A stretch of DNA of 64,000 nucleotides from Methylobacterium thuringiense (GCF_022179645.1 NZ_BPRA01000011.1:62001-126000), one strand, 5' to 3'; shown: positions 26,126 through 37,319, counted from the first letter of the stretch. The notes: a model not told the origin generated them from the letters alone. Made by a program: numbers and translations.

Positions 26126-26168
26126 CGTGCCGATGCCGGGCTTTAATCCCAAGGCCCGCATCGGCACG
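26126..26168. repeat. Hairpin in the leader of the sigma factor gene
   Basis: Arms CGTGCCGATG...CGGGC and GCCCG...CATCGGCACG form a 15-bp stem with one bulged C and a 12-base loop. It lies 10 bases upstream of the sigma gene start and 50 bases after the patatin stop, both minus strand. It lacks a T-run. It could end patatin transcription or influence sigma translation. Confidence 0.6.
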
Positions 26169-26218
26169 CCATAGCATGTGCGCCACCGCACGCACACCGG
26201 CGCAAGCGGCTGATGCGT

Positions 26219-27358
26219 CTACTGATACGCGCTCTTCAGATCCAGAGAGCATTCGCGTCCGACGCTGTCGAAGCGCTCCTCGAGCCAGAGCTTCGCCGCT
26301 TCGCGCCCCCGGTCGCGCAGGCGCTTGAGACCCTTCCAGCGCGCGTCGAGGCGCGACGAAGCGTCGTAGTCGTCCAGCGCCTCGGTGCCGTCGATGCGAT
26401 GGACGAAGACGCGGTTGTCCTTCTCGCCGCCCGGCGTCTGCTCGGCGAGCAGCCGGTGCATCACGTCGATGGCACGCAATTCCCGCATCAGGTTGGCGTT
26501 GAAGGTGATCTCGTTGAGCCGGTTTTCGATCGCGTCCCGCGTGCGCGGGGTCTCGCGGCGCTCGACCGGGTTGATCTGCACGATCAGGATGTCGCGGGTG
26601 CGTGCCCCATCGGCGTCGTCCTGGTGCAGGGGATAGAGCGCCGGATTGCCGAGATAGCCGCCGTCCCAATAGGGCACGCCGTCGATCTCCACCGCCTGGA
26701 ACACTGTGGGCAAGCAGGCCGACGCCATCAAGTGGTCGGGGGTGAGCCCGTCGCGCTCGAACAGCGTGAGCTTGCCGGTCCAGACGTTCGTCGCCGAGAC
26801 GTAGACCTGGGCGGTGTCGGCCGCGCGCAGTCGCCCGAAATCGACGGTCTTCACCAGGGCCTTGCGCAGCGGATTGTAGTTCAGCGGATTGGAGACGTAG
26901 GGGCTCGGCGCGAACGCCTTCATCCAGAAGTCGAAGACGGGATTGTCCTGGAACATCCCGAACAGGCCGCTGACCACGCGGCGCTGCGAGGGCAGCATCG
27001 CACCGTCCAGGCTGGCATTGTGCCAGAAGGTCTCGAGCGCCACACGCGCGCCGTCCGGGCCGCCCGCGAGCCAGCCGTCGACCAGCACCACCGCGTTCAT
27101 GGCGCCGGCGCTCGCACCGGTGACCGCGTCGAAGGCGAGACGCCCGTCCTCGATCAGGGCGTCGAGCACGCCCCAGGTGAAGGCGCCGTGCGCGCCGCCG
27201 CCCTGAAGCGCCAGCGCCACGGTTTTCTCGGCCCGCGGGCCGGCCAGGATACGCCCCTTGCCGTCGAAGGGCTTCGGCTGCTCCGTGCCCTGGACCGCTC
27301 CCTCGGGGACGACGGTGTAGGGGGGCGTCGTGTCGGACGTGGTGCCGGCGTAATCCAT
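26219..27358 (-). CDS. Patatin-like phospholipase
   Basis: 379 aa from the ATG at 27358, chosen because GAGG lies at ideal distance; an earlier in-frame start is weaker. The patatin domain has the oxyanion motif GGGAHG at 53-58, the nucleophile elbow GASAG with Ser83, and the DGG dyad with Asp232 in PYWDGGYLG. These serine/aspartate enzymes release fatty acids from phospholipids or other acyl esters. A C-terminal third of about 130 residues is rich in charged residues. The gene is divergent from ispG, and upstream of the sigma gene in the same direction. Confidence 0.93.
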   Translation of the reverse strand: MDYAGTTSDTTPPYTVVPEGAVQGTEQPKPFDGKGRILAGPRAEKTVALALQGGGAHGAFTWGVLDALIEDGRLAFDAVTGASAGAMNAVVLVDGWLAGGPDGARVALETFWHNASLDGAMLPSQRRVVSGLFGMFQDNPVFDFWMKAFAPSPYVSNPLNYNPLRKALVKTVDFGRLRAADTAQVYVSATNVWTGKLTLFERDGLTPDHLMASACLPTVFQAVEIDGVPYWDGGYLGNPALYPLHQDDADGARTRDILIVQINPVERRETPRTRDAIENRLNEITFNANLMRELRAIDVMHRLLAEQTPGGEKDNRVFVHRIDGTEALDDYDASSRLDARWKGLKRLRDRGREAAKLWLEERFDSVGRECSLDLKSAYQ

Positions 27359-27728
27359 GCGAACCTCGCGACGGGATGTTGCAACGCAAACCGTAATGCT
27401 GCGCAGCAATAAATGGTCTTGAGGCCCGCTGGTTCAAATGGTGGAGCGCATGGCTGTCCGTCGTGGTTCCTCCTTGAAAGGCCGGACACCGGACCCTTCC
27501 TCCACGATCCTGCTGCATTGCGGCAACAGCTGCCTCCCCGGCTCGACATCGCGCCTGGGATGCGACATGAAGCGCCCCAAATGCCGGCGTGCCGGCGGTG
27601 TCGCCGTCAGCCATGCGTCTTGCATGGTTGACGATGGCTTCGGCCGGTCACAGCTAACTCAGGTCGCGAGTGCTCGCGTCATCGGATAGGATGGCACCCG
27701 GGTCAGCCGCCCGACGCCAAGGTCCCAG
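27359..27728. promoter_or_regulatory. Divergent region between patatin and ispG
   Basis: 370 bp without a credible gene. Close to the patatin start is a perfect 12-base palindrome TGCTGCGCAGCA (27397-27408) and a TTGCAA-centred string a few bases downstream. TGC/GCA-rich sites of this form resemble those bound by the polyhydroxybutyrate regulator PhaR, but that match is only suggestive. Confidence 0.35.
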
Positions 27729-29072
<1,344 letters not shown>

Positions 29073-29183
29073 CGGGTCGGCTTCGGCCGCCCCCCTGGTT
29101 CTTCCCCGACGCCCGCCGACGCGTATCCGTCATGCCGATCCGGCAGATTCCGCGGTCAGACGCCTGAGCACCGACCGGATCCC

Positions 29184-31151
29184 ATGACCCAACCCGTCAC
29201 GTCGAGCGTGTCCTCCGGCCCGGCTCCCGGGGAGGGCGGCCCCGTCGCCGCCTCGGCCGGCTCGGTGGACGCCTCCGACGAGGCCGCCTACGGCCATGCC
29301 AAGACCGGCTTCTGGTCGCTCGCGGTCGGATCCGTCGGCGTGGTCTACGGCGATATCGGCACGAGCCCGCTCTACGCGTTTCGCGAGGCACTCGCGCCTG
29401 CGAGAGCCGACGGCATCCTGCTCGAGGACGAGGTGCTCGGCACCACGTCGCTGATCATCTGGGCGCTGCTGCTGATCGTCACGGTCAAGTACGTCATCAT
29501 CCTGCTGCGCATGGACAACAAGGGCGAGGGCGGCATCCTCTCGCTGATGGCGCAGGCCCGCCACGCGCTCGGCGGCTCGACCATCGTGTTCATGCTCGGG
29601 CTGCTCGGCGCCTCGCTGTTCTACGGCGATTCGGTGATCACGCCGGCGATCTCGGTGCTCTCGGCGGTGGAGGGCCTCAAGCTCGTCACCCCGGCCTTCG
29701 AGGAATTCGTGCTGCCGATCACCGTGGTGATCATCCTCGGGCTGTTCCTGGTCCAGAGCCGGGGCACGGCGCGGGTCGCGACCTTCTTCGGGCCGATCAT
29801 GGTGGTGTGGTTCCTGGCGCTGGCGCTGACGGCGCTGCCGCACGTGGTGGCGAACCCCGTCGTGCTCTGGGCCTTCAATCCCTGGTACGCGGTGCATTAC
29901 CTGCTCGGGCACGGCACCGGCGCTCTGGTGGCGCTGGGCGCGGTCTTCCTCGCCGTCACCGGCGCCGAGGCGCTGTTTGCCGATCTCGGCCATTTCGGGC
30001 GCAAGCCGATTCAGGTCGCCTGGCTCTGCCTCGTCGCCCCCTGCCTCGTCATGAACTATCTCGGCCAGACCGCCCTGGTGCTGGCCAAGCCCGACACGAC
30101 CGACCCGTTCTACCAGCTGGTGCCGGACTGGGCCCTGATCCCGATGGTGCTGCTCGCCACCATGGCGACGGTGACCGCGAGCCAGGCCGTGCTCACCGGC
30201 GCCTTCTCGCTGTCGCGGCAGGCCATCCAGCTCGGCATGCTGCCGCGCATGGAGATCCGCCACACCTCCGAATCGCATTCCGGCCAGATCTACCTGCCGC
30301 AGATCAACATGCTGCTCGGCGTCGGCGTCATCATTCTCGCGATCGTCTTCCGCTCGTCCTCCGCCCTGGCCTCGGCCTACGGCATCGCCGTGACCGGGAC
30401 GATGCTGCTCACGGCGGCCATGGGCTACGTCGTGCTGTGGAAGGTGATGAAGCTGTCGCCGCTGATCGCGGCCGCGATCATGATGCCTTTCATCGTCATC
30501 GAGTCGCTGTTTCTGCTCTCGAACCTGATGAAGTTGCACGAGGGCGGCTACGTGCCCCTGCTGCTTGCCGGGGGGCTGATGATCATGATGTGGACCTGGG
30601 TCCGCGGCGTCGCGATCCTCACGAAGAAGACCCGCAAGACCGACGTGCCGCTGACCGAACTCGTCGGCATGCTGGAGAAGAGTTCTTCGTACCAGCACGT
30701 GAAAGGCACGGCCGTGTTCCTGACGAGCGATCCCGAGATCGCGCCGGCAGCCCTCCTGCACAACATGAAGCACAACAAGGTCGTCCACGAGAAGAACGTG
30801 GTGCTGACCATCGAGACGGTCGACACGCCCCGCTTCCCCGACGCCGAGCGCGTGCGCATCGAGCCGGTGGGGCCGCATTTCCACCGCGCCGTGATGAAGT
30901 TCGGCTACATGGAGACGCCGAACATCCCCAAGGCGCTGGCGCTGCTGCGCAAGGAGGGCTTCAAGTTCGACATCATGTCGACCTCGTTCTTCCTGTCGCG
31001 CCGCTCGATTCGCCCGGCCGCCCATTCCGGCATGCCGCTCTGGCAGGACCGTATCTTCATCACGCTGGCCAAGAACGCCAACGACGCCACCGACTTCTTC
31101 CAGATCCCGACCGGCCGCGTGGTGGAGGTCGGGACGCAGGTGACGGTTTAG
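29184..31151 (+). CDS. kup: Low-affinity potassium transporter Kup
   Basis: 655 aa. After a variable N-terminal tail of about 40 residues comes the diagnostic [20 protein letters not shown]. The 12-helix hydrophobic domain runs to about residue 470 with motifs [33 protein letters not shown] and [14 protein letters not shown] cytoplasmic C-terminal domain follows. Kup imports K+ with protons at the inner membrane. It lies 111 bases after ispG and ten bases before dapB, so the three may be transcribed together. Confidence 0.97.
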   Translation: MTQPVTSSVSSGPAPGEGGPVAASAGSVDASDEAAYGHAKTGFWSLAVGSVGVVYGDIGTSPLYAFREALAPARADGILLEDEVLGTTSLIIWALLLIVTVKYVIILLRMDNKGEGGILSLMAQARHALGGSTIVFMLGLLGASLFYGDSVITPAISVLSAVEGLKLVTPAFEEFVLPITVVIILGLFLVQSRGTARVATFFGPIMVVWFLALALTALPHVVANPVVLWAFNPWYAVHYLLGHGTGALVALGAVFLAVTGAEALFADLGHFGRKPIQVAWLCLVAPCLVMNYLGQTALVLAKPDTTDPFYQLVPDWALIPMVLLATMATVTASQAVLTGAFSLSRQAIQLGMLPRMEIRHTSESHSGQIYLPQINMLLGVGVIILAIVFRSSSALASAYGIAVTGTMLLTAAMGYVVLWKVMKLSPLIAAAIMMPFIVIESLFLLSNLMKLHEGGYVPLLLAGGLMIMMWTWVRGVAILTKKTRKTDVPLTELVGMLEKSSSYQHVKGTAVFLTSDPEIAPAALLHNMKHNKVVHEKNVVLTIETVDTPRFPDAERVRIEPVGPHFHRAVMKFGYMETPNIPKALALLRKEGFKFDIMSTSFFLSRRSIRPAAHSGMPLWQDRIFITLAKNANDATDFFQIPTGRVVEVGTQVTV

Positions 31152-31161
31152 GAGTGACGGC

Positions 31162-31959
31162 ATGAAGCTCGTCGTGACGGGCGCCGAGGGGCGCATGGGG
31201 CGGATGCTGATCCGCGCGGTGGCCGAGGCCGAGGGCTGTACCCTCTCCGGCGCCATCGAGCGCGAGGGCTCGGCCGTCGTCGGCCAGGATGCCGGCACGC
31301 TGGCGGGCCTGAGCCCGCTCGGCGTCGCGGTGAGCGACGATCCGCTGCCGGTCTTCGCCGAGGCCGACGCGGTACTCGACTTCACCGTGCCGAAGGCCAC
31401 CGTGGCCTTCGCGGACCTCGCCGCACAGGCCCGCATCGTCCACGTCATCGGCACCACCGGCCTGTCGGATGCGGATCTGGAGCGCCTGAAGGCCGCCTCC
31501 TACCACGCCCGCATCGTGCGCTCCGGCAACATGTCGCTCGGGGTCAACCTTGTCGCAAGCCTGGTGCGCAAGGTCGCCGCCACCCTCGGCGAAGAATTCG
31601 ACATCGAGGTGCTGGAGATGCACCACCGCATGAAGGTCGACGCTCCCTCCGGTACCGCCCTGCTGCTCGGCGAGGCCGCCGCCGCGGGCCGCGCCGTGGC
31701 GCTCGCCGACACCCGCGTCTCGACCCGCGACGGCCATACCGGCGCCCGCCGCCCCGGCGACATCGGCTTCGCGACCCTGCGCGGCGGCTCGGTCGTCGGC
31801 GACCACAGCGTGATCTTCGCCGGCCCCGCCGAGCGCATCACGCTGAGCCACCACGCCGAGGACCGCGCCATCTTCGCCCGCGGCGCCCTGAAGGCCGCGC
31901 AATGGGCCTTCGACAAGGAGCCCGGGCTTTATGGGATGGACGACGTGCTGGGGTTGTGA
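31162..31959 (+). CDS. dapB: 4-hydroxy-tetrahydrodipicolinate reductase
   Basis: 265 aa. The N-terminal nucleotide-binding motif is [16 protein letters not shown] at residues 4-19. The substrate-binding domain carries the conserved [14 protein letters not shown] (residues about 154-167) with its catalytic His and Lys. The C-terminus has [16 protein letters not shown] and [12 protein letters not shown]. DapB reduces HTPA with NAD(P)H in lysine and meso-diaminopimelate synthesis. A GGAG ribosome-binding site overlaps the end of kup. Confidence 0.97.
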   Translation: MKLVVTGAEGRMGRMLIRAVAEAEGCTLSGAIEREGSAVVGQDAGTLAGLSPLGVAVSDDPLPVFAEADAVLDFTVPKATVAFADLAAQARIVHVIGTTGLSDADLERLKAASYHARIVRSGNMSLGVNLVASLVRKVAATLGEEFDIEVLEMHHRMKVDAPSGTALLLGEAAAAGRAVALADTRVSTRDGHTGARRPGDIGFATLRGGSVVGDHSVIFAGPAERITLSHHAEDRAIFARGALKAAQWAFDKEPGLYGMDDVLGL

Positions 31960-32201
31960 GGCCTTTTGGGAGAGGGATCGAAACCTGACGGATGGAAGCC
32001 GTTTCCTGGAGTCGCTTGCGCCCCGACCACGACGTTCCCACCGGCTCACCGACAGCCTGAGAGCGGACGCTTCGACAGCCTTACGCGTCGGTGACACCGG
32101 CGCATCCAAGAGATGCGTCACGCGCCTTGCCTCGTGCCCGTCTCGAGAATTGTTGCCATCTTGTGTGCGGGCAGGACGAGATCGGACATCGGAGGTGAAA
32201 G

Positions 32202-32783
32202 ATGGACGACAAGGTCACTTGGGAAGCGTTGCACGCGCTTGAAGTTTGGAATTGGCAGAGACCGAACGCCATCGAACCGGCAGACTTCGACAGAGCAATT
32301 CAAGCGTGTTTGCCGGTCCTGAGCGACGCGGACGTCGAAACCGCAGACCGAACCTCGACCGCCCTCCGTTCCCTGTACGAACGCTCGAACCACCGCCTCG
32401 GGGTGTTTCTGCCCGAGTTCGGCAAGGGGCTGCGCACGACAGACAAATCTCAGCAGCGAGCGCTCTTGGAGCAGGCGATGATCTGGAGCGAGAACAAGCA
32501 CGAGCGCCTGATCCTCGACAGGTGTTTCAAGCAAATAATGTCGGACGAGGCGGCAGGCCTCTACGACGAACATCTGAGCATCGACGATCTTATCGAAATG
32601 GTCGCCACAGCCCACTGGCAGAAGGTCGCGATGGTCGTCGGTCGAATCATGGGTATCCGACCTGGTTTCGTCGACGAGGCTCTCGCAGAGCGTGTGAGAG
32701 CTCTCGTCGATCGTGGCGTGCTGGAAGCGCAAGGGGATCTGTCGAACATGCGCCATAGCGAGGTTCGTCTGGCGAATTCCTGA
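32202..32783 (+). CDS. Hypothetical protein with DUF3658-like C-terminus
   Basis: 193 aa, predicted soluble, mostly helical, no signal peptide. The last 55 residues (KVAMVVGRIMGI ... RVRALVDRGVLEAQGDLSNMRHSEVRL) follow the DUF3658 pattern, whose hallmark is a helix pair and the ending G-L/-DL-...-SEVRL. The N-terminal part, which would usually be a DUF1835-like domain, is short and different. The GC content is about 58% in two 60-base lines counted by hand, clearly below the flanking dapB and gpmA genes. It sits between two genes normally adjacent in this order, which suggests acquisition. Function unknown. Confidence 0.75.
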   Translation: MDDKVTWEALHALEVWNWQRPNAIEPADFDRAIQACLPVLSDADVETADRTSTALRSLYERSNHRLGVFLPEFGKGLRTTDKSQQRALLEQAMIWSENKHERLILDRCFKQIMSDEAAGLYDEHLSIDDLIEMVATAHWQKVAMVVGRIMGIRPGFVDEALAERVRALVDRGVLEAQGDLSNMRHSEVRLANS

Positions 32784-33068
32784 CGATGCGGATCGGACAC
32801 GGCGCGATGCTGATCGCGCTACGGCCGCTCTCGCAATCATGCGCCCCGAAGCGGAGCGCCGCAAAACCACCCGTTGCAACTCCCAGGCACGGATACCGAG
32901 CGTCAGAGGCCCACCCCTGGACCAAAGTCGGGGGCCCGGCGTCCGGCCGATGCGCCCCCCGCGCTTGGGCGCGGGCCACGCCTCTGCTAGGAGCCGGCGG
33001 TCAGGGCGCGTTCAGGCGCACGCGGCTCTACCCCGCCGCGAGATCATCATCGTCCGGAGTCCACGCTC

Positions 33069-33707
33069 ATGGAGCGCCTGCTCGTCCTCGCTCGCCACGG
33101 TCAGAGCGAATGGAACCTCAAGAAGCTGTTCACCGGCTGGCGCGACCCCGACCTCACGGACCTCGGCGTCGAGGAAGCCCGCACGGCCGGGCGCTGGCTC
33201 AAGGCGCAGGGGCAGCATTTCGACGTCGCCTTCACCTCGAACCTCAAGCGGGCGCAGCGCACCTGCTCCCTGATGCTGGAGGCGATGGGCCAGAGCGATG
33301 TCGAGACGATCCGCAACGAGGCCCTGAACGAGCGCGATTACGGCGATCTCTCGGGCCTCAACAAGGACGACGCTCGCCAGCGCTGGGGCGACGAGCAGGT
33401 CCACCAGTGGCGCCGCTCCTACGATGTGCCCCCGCCGGGCGGCGAGAGCCTGAGGGACACCGCCGCGCGGGTGCTGCCCTACTACATCCAGTGCATCCTG
33501 CCGCGGGTGATGGCCGGCGAATCGGTCCTGGTGGCCGCGCACGGCAATTCGCTGCGCGCGCTGGTGATGGTGCTCGACGGCATGACCACCAAGACCATCG
33601 CAAGCCTGGAGATCGCCACGGGAATTCCCCTGGTCTACCACCTCAAGGGCGACACCACGGTCGAGTCGAAGTCCTCCCTCGACAAGGACATCGACCACGA
33701 CGTCTGA
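33069..33707 (+). CDS. gpmA: 2,3-bisphosphoglycerate-dependent phosphoglycerate mutase
   Basis: 212 aa, slightly shorter than the 230-250 aa enterobacterial form, as in other alphaproteobacteria. The phosphohistidine motif [10 protein letters not shown] gives His10 as the phosphate acceptor, with Arg9. The second active-site His is His158 in [25 protein letters not shown] near residue 85-100 carries the proton-donor Glu. It interconverts 3- and 2-phosphoglycerate in glycolysis and gluconeogenesis. The alkB start follows 13 bases after the stop. Confidence 0.95.
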   Translation: MERLLVLARHGQSEWNLKKLFTGWRDPDLTDLGVEEARTAGRWLKAQGQHFDVAFTSNLKRAQRTCSLMLEAMGQSDVETIRNEALNERDYGDLSGLNKDDARQRWGDEQVHQWRRSYDVPPPGGESLRDTAARVLPYYIQCILPRVMAGESVLVAAHGNSLRALVMVLDGMTTKTIASLEIATGIPLVYHLKGDTTVESKSSLDKDIDHDV

Positions 33708-33720
33708 GCCTCTGCAGCCC

Positions 33721-34386
33721 GTGGAGCTGGCGCCCGGCCTGATCCACCATCCCGGCTGGCTCGACGACGCGGCGCAGCTGCGCCTCGCGACCGAGCTGGC
33801 GGCGGTGTTCGAGGCCGCGCCACCCTACACGCCGCGGATGCCGCGCACGGACAAGCCGTTCTCGGTGCGGATGACGAATTGCGGCCCGCTCGGCTGGGTC
33901 TCGGACCGGGCCGGCTACCGCTACCAGCCGACCCATCCCGAGACCGGCTCTCCCTGGCCGGCGATTCCGGACACGGCGTTGCGCGCCTGGAACCTCCTCG
34001 GCGGATACCCGGCAGCCCCGCAGGCCTGTCTCGTGAACCTCTACGGCACGGGCGCCCGCATGGGCCTCCACCAGGACCGCGACGAGGACGACCTGTCCGC
34101 GCCCGTCGTCTCGCTGTCCCTCGGCGCGACGGCGCTGTTCCGCTACGGTGGCCTGACGCGCTCCGATCCGACCCGCTCGATCCGCCTCGCCGGCGGCGAC
34201 GCGCTGGTGATCGGCGGCGCCTCGCGGCTGATCCACCACGGCGTCGACCGCCTGATCGACGCGCCGCGGGGGCTTTTCGCCGACGTGGAGCGGCCTGAAG
34301 CCGGCCGGCTCGCGCTCCTCCTGCGCCGCCTCCTGCCGGCCGGCGGGCGCTGCAACCTCACGCTGCGCCGCGTCACGCCGCCCTGA
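33721..34386 (+). CDS. alkB: Alpha-ketoglutarate-dependent dioxygenase AlkB
   Basis: 221 aa, GTG start. The Fe(II)-binding facial triad is His117 and Asp119 in MGLHQDRDE and His173 in RLIHHGV. Substrate-binding NLYGTGARMG precedes the first ligands, and the 2-oxoglutarate-binding arginines are in GGRCNLTLRRV at the C-terminus. AlkB oxidatively removes methyl groups from 1-methyladenine and 3-methylcytosine in DNA and RNA. It lies 13 bases behind gpmA, so it is probably co-transcribed. No LexA or Ada box is seen upstream. Confidence 0.95.
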   Translation: MELAPGLIHHPGWLDDAAQLRLATELAAVFEAAPPYTPRMPRTDKPFSVRMTNCGPLGWVSDRAGYRYQPTHPETGSPWPAIPDTALRAWNLLGGYPAAPQACLVNLYGTGARMGLHQDRDEDDLSAPVVSLSLGATALFRYGGLTRSDPTRSIRLAGGDALVIGGASRLIHHGVDRLIDAPRGLFADVERPEAGRLALLLRRLLPAGGRCNLTLRRVTPP

Positions 34387-34479
34387 AGTCCTTCCGGGCG
34401 CTTGACAGCGGGCGGAGACGGGCTGACGCATCGCGGGGTATGGGCCCGGCGGACCGGGCCTTCCGGAGACACGATCCCG

Positions 34480-35511
34480 ATGCCGTTGCGTCCTGCCCTG
34501 CGCCGTATCGCCAGCCTCGGCTTGCTGGTTGCCGGCCTCGTCGTGCCCGTTCTCGCGATCGAGGACGCACGCGCCGACGCGACGGTGTTTCCGCCGAGCT
34601 CGCGCTTCGGTTTCCAGCCGCCCTCGGACATGGCCCCCTCCAAGCGCTTCATGGGCTTCGAGCGGATGGAGGGCGGCGCCATGGTCTCGGTGGTCGAGCT
34701 GCCGGCCGGCGCCTATGCCGAAATCGAAAAGAGCTTCACCGACGACAACCTCAAGAGCCAGGGCTTTGCCGTCGATTCGCGCGAGGCGGTGAAGGTGTCG
34801 GGCGGGCTCGACGGCCTCCTGTTCACCGGCGGGCAATCGGTGCCGGCGGCTCCGACGCCCGACGCATCCGGCGCGCCGTCGGCGGAAGCGCCGGCCATCT
34901 CCCCCGGCGGCCCGACGATCAAGAAGTGGCTGCTCCTCGTGAACGGCCCCGACGTGACCGGCATCGTCGTCGCGCAGATCACGCCCGGCGCCGAGACCGA
35001 CGAGACCATCAAGGCCATGCTGCTCGGCGTGACCCTGCGTCCGGCGCTCAGCCTCGACCAGCAGATCGACGCGCTGCCCTTCCGGATCTCCGACCTCGCC
35101 GGCTTTCGTCCGGTGCGGGTGCTCGCCGGCAATTCCGTGCTGCTGACCCGCGGGCCGAAGGACCAGCTGGTCAACCTGGAACAGCCGATCCTGGTGCTGG
35201 CGCAGGCCGTGCAGCAGCCGCCGGCCGCCGAGCAGCGCGAGGCCTTCGCCCGCGCCGCGCTCTACTCGAACCAGACGATGAAGGACTTCGTCATCGAGCG
35301 CTCGCAGAGCTACCGCCAGAACGGCATCGACTGGCACGAGATCGTGGCCCGCGCCAACGACATCCCCACCAGCACGGCGGTGGTCGTCACCCAGACCATC
35401 CGCTTCAATCCCGACGGCTACCTGCGCTCGCTCGGCGTCGTCCGCGCCGACCAGCGCGACGAGACGCTGTCGCTGTTCCGGCAGGTCGTGGACAGCGTGC
35501 AGTTGCGCTGA
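34480..35511 (+). CDS. Secreted protein of unknown function
   Basis: 343 aa from the ATG at 34480, which places a signal peptide at the N-terminus (MPLRPALRRIASLGLLVAGL..., cleaved near DARA). The mature part is an alpha/beta sequence without recognised catalytic motifs: FMGFERMEGGAMVSVVELPAGAYAEIEKSFTDDN and, near the C-terminus, NGIDWHEIVARANDIPTSTAVVVTQTIRFNPDGYLR. A Pro/Ala-rich loop sits near residues 125-145. It is probably periplasmic. The pattern resembles conserved alphaproteobacterial hypotheticals; no function can be assigned. Confidence 0.85.
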   Translation: MPLRPALRRIASLGLLVAGLVVPVLAIEDARADATVFPPSSRFGFQPPSDMAPSKRFMGFERMEGGAMVSVVELPAGAYAEIEKSFTDDNLKSQGFAVDSREAVKVSGGLDGLLFTGGQSVPAAPTPDASGAPSAEAPAISPGGPTIKKWLLLVNGPDVTGIVVAQITPGAETDETIKAMLLGVTLRPALSLDQQIDALPFRISDLAGFRPVRVLAGNSVLLTRGPKDQLVNLEQPILVLAQAVQQPPAAEQREAFARAALYSNQTMKDFVIERSQSYRQNGIDWHEIVARANDIPTSTAVVVTQTIRFNPDGYLRSLGVVRADQRDETLSLFRQVVDSVQLR

Positions 35512-35515
35512 GCGT

Positions 35516-36025
35516 TCAGCCGCGCGTCTGCGTCACCGCCAACTCGGGCTTGTGGTTCAGCGTCTGGAAGACGACGCAGTAGCGCTCGGTGAGCTTGAGA
35601 AGCTGGTCGAGCTTCTCCTGCGGCGCGTCGGTGTCCAGCGCGAAGCTCAGGCGGATGGCGCGAAAGCCCACCGGGGCCTCCTTGTCGACGCCGAGCGTAC
35701 CCCGAAAATCGAGGTCGCCCTCGGCGCTGACCGTGCCGGCGCGCAGCGGGATCTCGAGCGCCGTCGCCACCGCCTTCACGGTCACGCCGGCGCAGGCGAC
35801 GAGGGCCTCGAGCAGCATGTCCCCCGAGCACAGCTCCAGGCCCGAGCCGCCGGTGGCCGGGTGCAGGCCGGCGACGGCCAGCGCGCGCCCGGTCTCGACC
35901 TTGCAGGCGATGGAGGTGTCGTCCAGCGTGCCCTTGGCCTTCAGCGTGACCACGGCCGAATCCGGCGTCTCGCGGTATCGGTTCTTGAGCGGGGCCTGCA
36001 TCTCGCGCAGAGCAGTGGCGTCCAT
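35516..36025 (-). CDS. OsmC-family protein
   Basis: 169 aa. The OsmC fold is recognisable from GGSGLELCSGDMLLEALVACAGVT, which holds the conserved Cys78, and from LLKLTERYCVVFQTL near the C-terminus with Cys150. The two cysteines are the peroxidatic/resolving pair of hydroperoxide-reducing OsmC/Ohr proteins. A third Cys (66) is nearby. Its stop is four bases from the stop of the convergent secreted-protein gene. It lies downstream of ssuB on the same strand. Likely role: detoxification of organic hydroperoxides. Confidence 0.88.
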   Translation of the reverse strand: MDATALREMQAPLKNRYRETPDSAVVTLKAKGTLDDTSIACKVETGRALAVAGLHPATGGSGLELCSGDMLLEALVACAGVTVKAVATALEIPLRAGTVSAEGDLDFRGTLGVDKEAPVGFRAIRLSFALDTDAPQEKLDQLLKLTERYCVVFQTLNHKPELAVTQTRG

Positions 36026-36088
36026 CGGGCGTGTCCTCGGTTCGGTCGTTGTCGTTCGATGGGTGCGACGTAGCGCAGGTGCGCGCGC

Positions 36089-36874
36089 TCAGAAAGACCC
36101 GCCGCCCGCGAACGCCTCGGCCACCTTCGCCCGCGCCGCGACCGGGCGCAGCGAGCGGTCGAGGGCCGCGAGGATGCCCCGGGTCGCGGCCTCGCTTCCC
36201 GGCGCGGTCGGATCGCGCGGGCGGGACATGGGCAGCGCCAGGGTCTCGTCGAGTCGGCCGGGCTTGGGGCGCATCACCACGGCGCGGTCGGCGAGCGCCA
36301 CCGCCTCGGCGACGTCGTGGGTGACGATGAGCACCGTCGGCCGGACCTCCTCCCACAGGGCGAGGAGATGCCGGTGCAGGTCCTTGCGGGTGAAGGCGTC
36401 GAGGGCCGAGAACGGCTCGTCGAGGAGCAGGACGCGGGGGCTCGCCACGAAGGCGCGGGCGATCGCAACGCGCTGCTGCTGCCCGCCGGAGAGCTCGCGC
36501 GGCCAGCGGTGGCCGTGCTCCCCGAGCCCGACGCGATCGAGGGCATGCGCGACGCGCTCCTGCCGCTCCGTCCGCGGCCTGTCGGCGAGGCCGAAGCCGA
36601 CATTGTCGGTGACCGTGAGCCAGGGCAGCAGGCGCGGCTCCTGAAACACCAGCCCGACGCCCGGATGCGGGCCGGCGATGCCCTCGCCGTCGAGGGTGAT
36701 CCGCCCGGCGCTCGCCGTATCGAGCCCGGCGATCAGGCGCAGCAAGGTGGTCTTGCCGCAACCCGAACCGCCGATCAGGGCGACGATCTCGGCTTTCGCG
36801 ACCTGAAGGTCGATACGGTCGAGGGCGTGAGTGCCGTCGGCATAGGTCTTGGAGAGGGCGTCGAGGCTCAGCAT
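36089..36874 (-). CDS. ssuB: ABC transporter ATPase, sulfonate/nitrate/taurine type
   Basis: 261 aa from the ATG at 36874; longer in-frame starts are possible but add no conserved residues. Walker A GGSGCGKT is at 35-42, the signature LSGGQQQRVAIARAF at 128-142, and Walker B LLLDEPFSALD at about 149-159. A His switch (VTHDVAEA) follows. It belongs to the SsuB/TauB group that powers uptake of organosulfonates, nitrate or related anions. The partner permease and binding protein lie 1.1 kb further along on the same strand, separated by three inserted genes. Confidence 0.9.
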   Translation of the reverse strand: MLSLDALSKTYADGTHALDRIDLQVAKAEIVALIGGSGCGKTTLLRLIAGLDTASAGRITLDGEGIAGPHPGVGLVFQEPRLLPWLTVTDNVGFGLADRPRTERQERVAHALDRVGLGEHGHRWPRELSGGQQQRVAIARAFVASPRVLLLDEPFSALDAFTRKDLHRHLLALWEEVRPTVLIVTHDVAEAVALADRAVVMRPKPGRLDETLALPMSRPRDPTAPGSEAATRGILAALDRSLRPVAARAKVAEAFAGGGSF

Positions 36875-37020
36875 GGTGGCATTTCGATAGCACGCGGCAG
36901 AGGCCGAGGGCATCGCGCGCGGACGGCAGATTCGCGGCGGGCCTGTCGCCCACGGGACATATCCGCCTGGACCTGTGCGGTGCTAAGGCAGCGACGTCCA
37001 CTCTGCCGGGGTATCGGGCC

Positions 37021-37305
37021 TTGACCACCATCCTTCGCGGCCTGCTCCTCGCCGCGCTCCTCCTCGGCCCGGCCTCCGCCGCAGACCTGTCGGGAGCCCC
37101 GCTCCGGGCGGGCCGCTTCCTCGCCACCTGCGAAGACCTCGGCCAATTCTGCTCCGCCGACGCCTGCGGCCGCAACCAGATCGAGGCGGCGCTGAATTGC
37201 AGGGCCGTGTGCCCGAGTTCGGCGATCCTCAGCGTCGTGCCGGGGTCGTGTCCGTCGTTGGTGCGCGATGGGCGGGTTCGGGTGAAGTTGCGGGCGAAGG
37301 GGTAG
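37021..37305 (+). CDS. Small Cys-rich secreted protein
   Basis: 94 aa, TTG start. A clear signal peptide (LLLAALLLGPASAA) is followed by a mature peptide of about 70 residues containing six cysteines in CEDLGQFCSADAC and CRAVCPSSAILSVVPGSC. The even number and spacing suggest three disulfides formed in the periplasm. The C-terminus is basic. No family is recognised. It is divergent from ssuB and convergent with vapC (14 bases apart), inside the interruption of the ssu locus. Confidence 0.65.
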   Translation: MTTILRGLLLAALLLGPASAADLSGAPLRAGRFLATCEDLGQFCSADACGRNQIEAALNCRAVCPSSAILSVVPGSCPSLVRDGRVRVKLRAKG

Positions 37306-37319
37306 GATCGGTCGACCCC

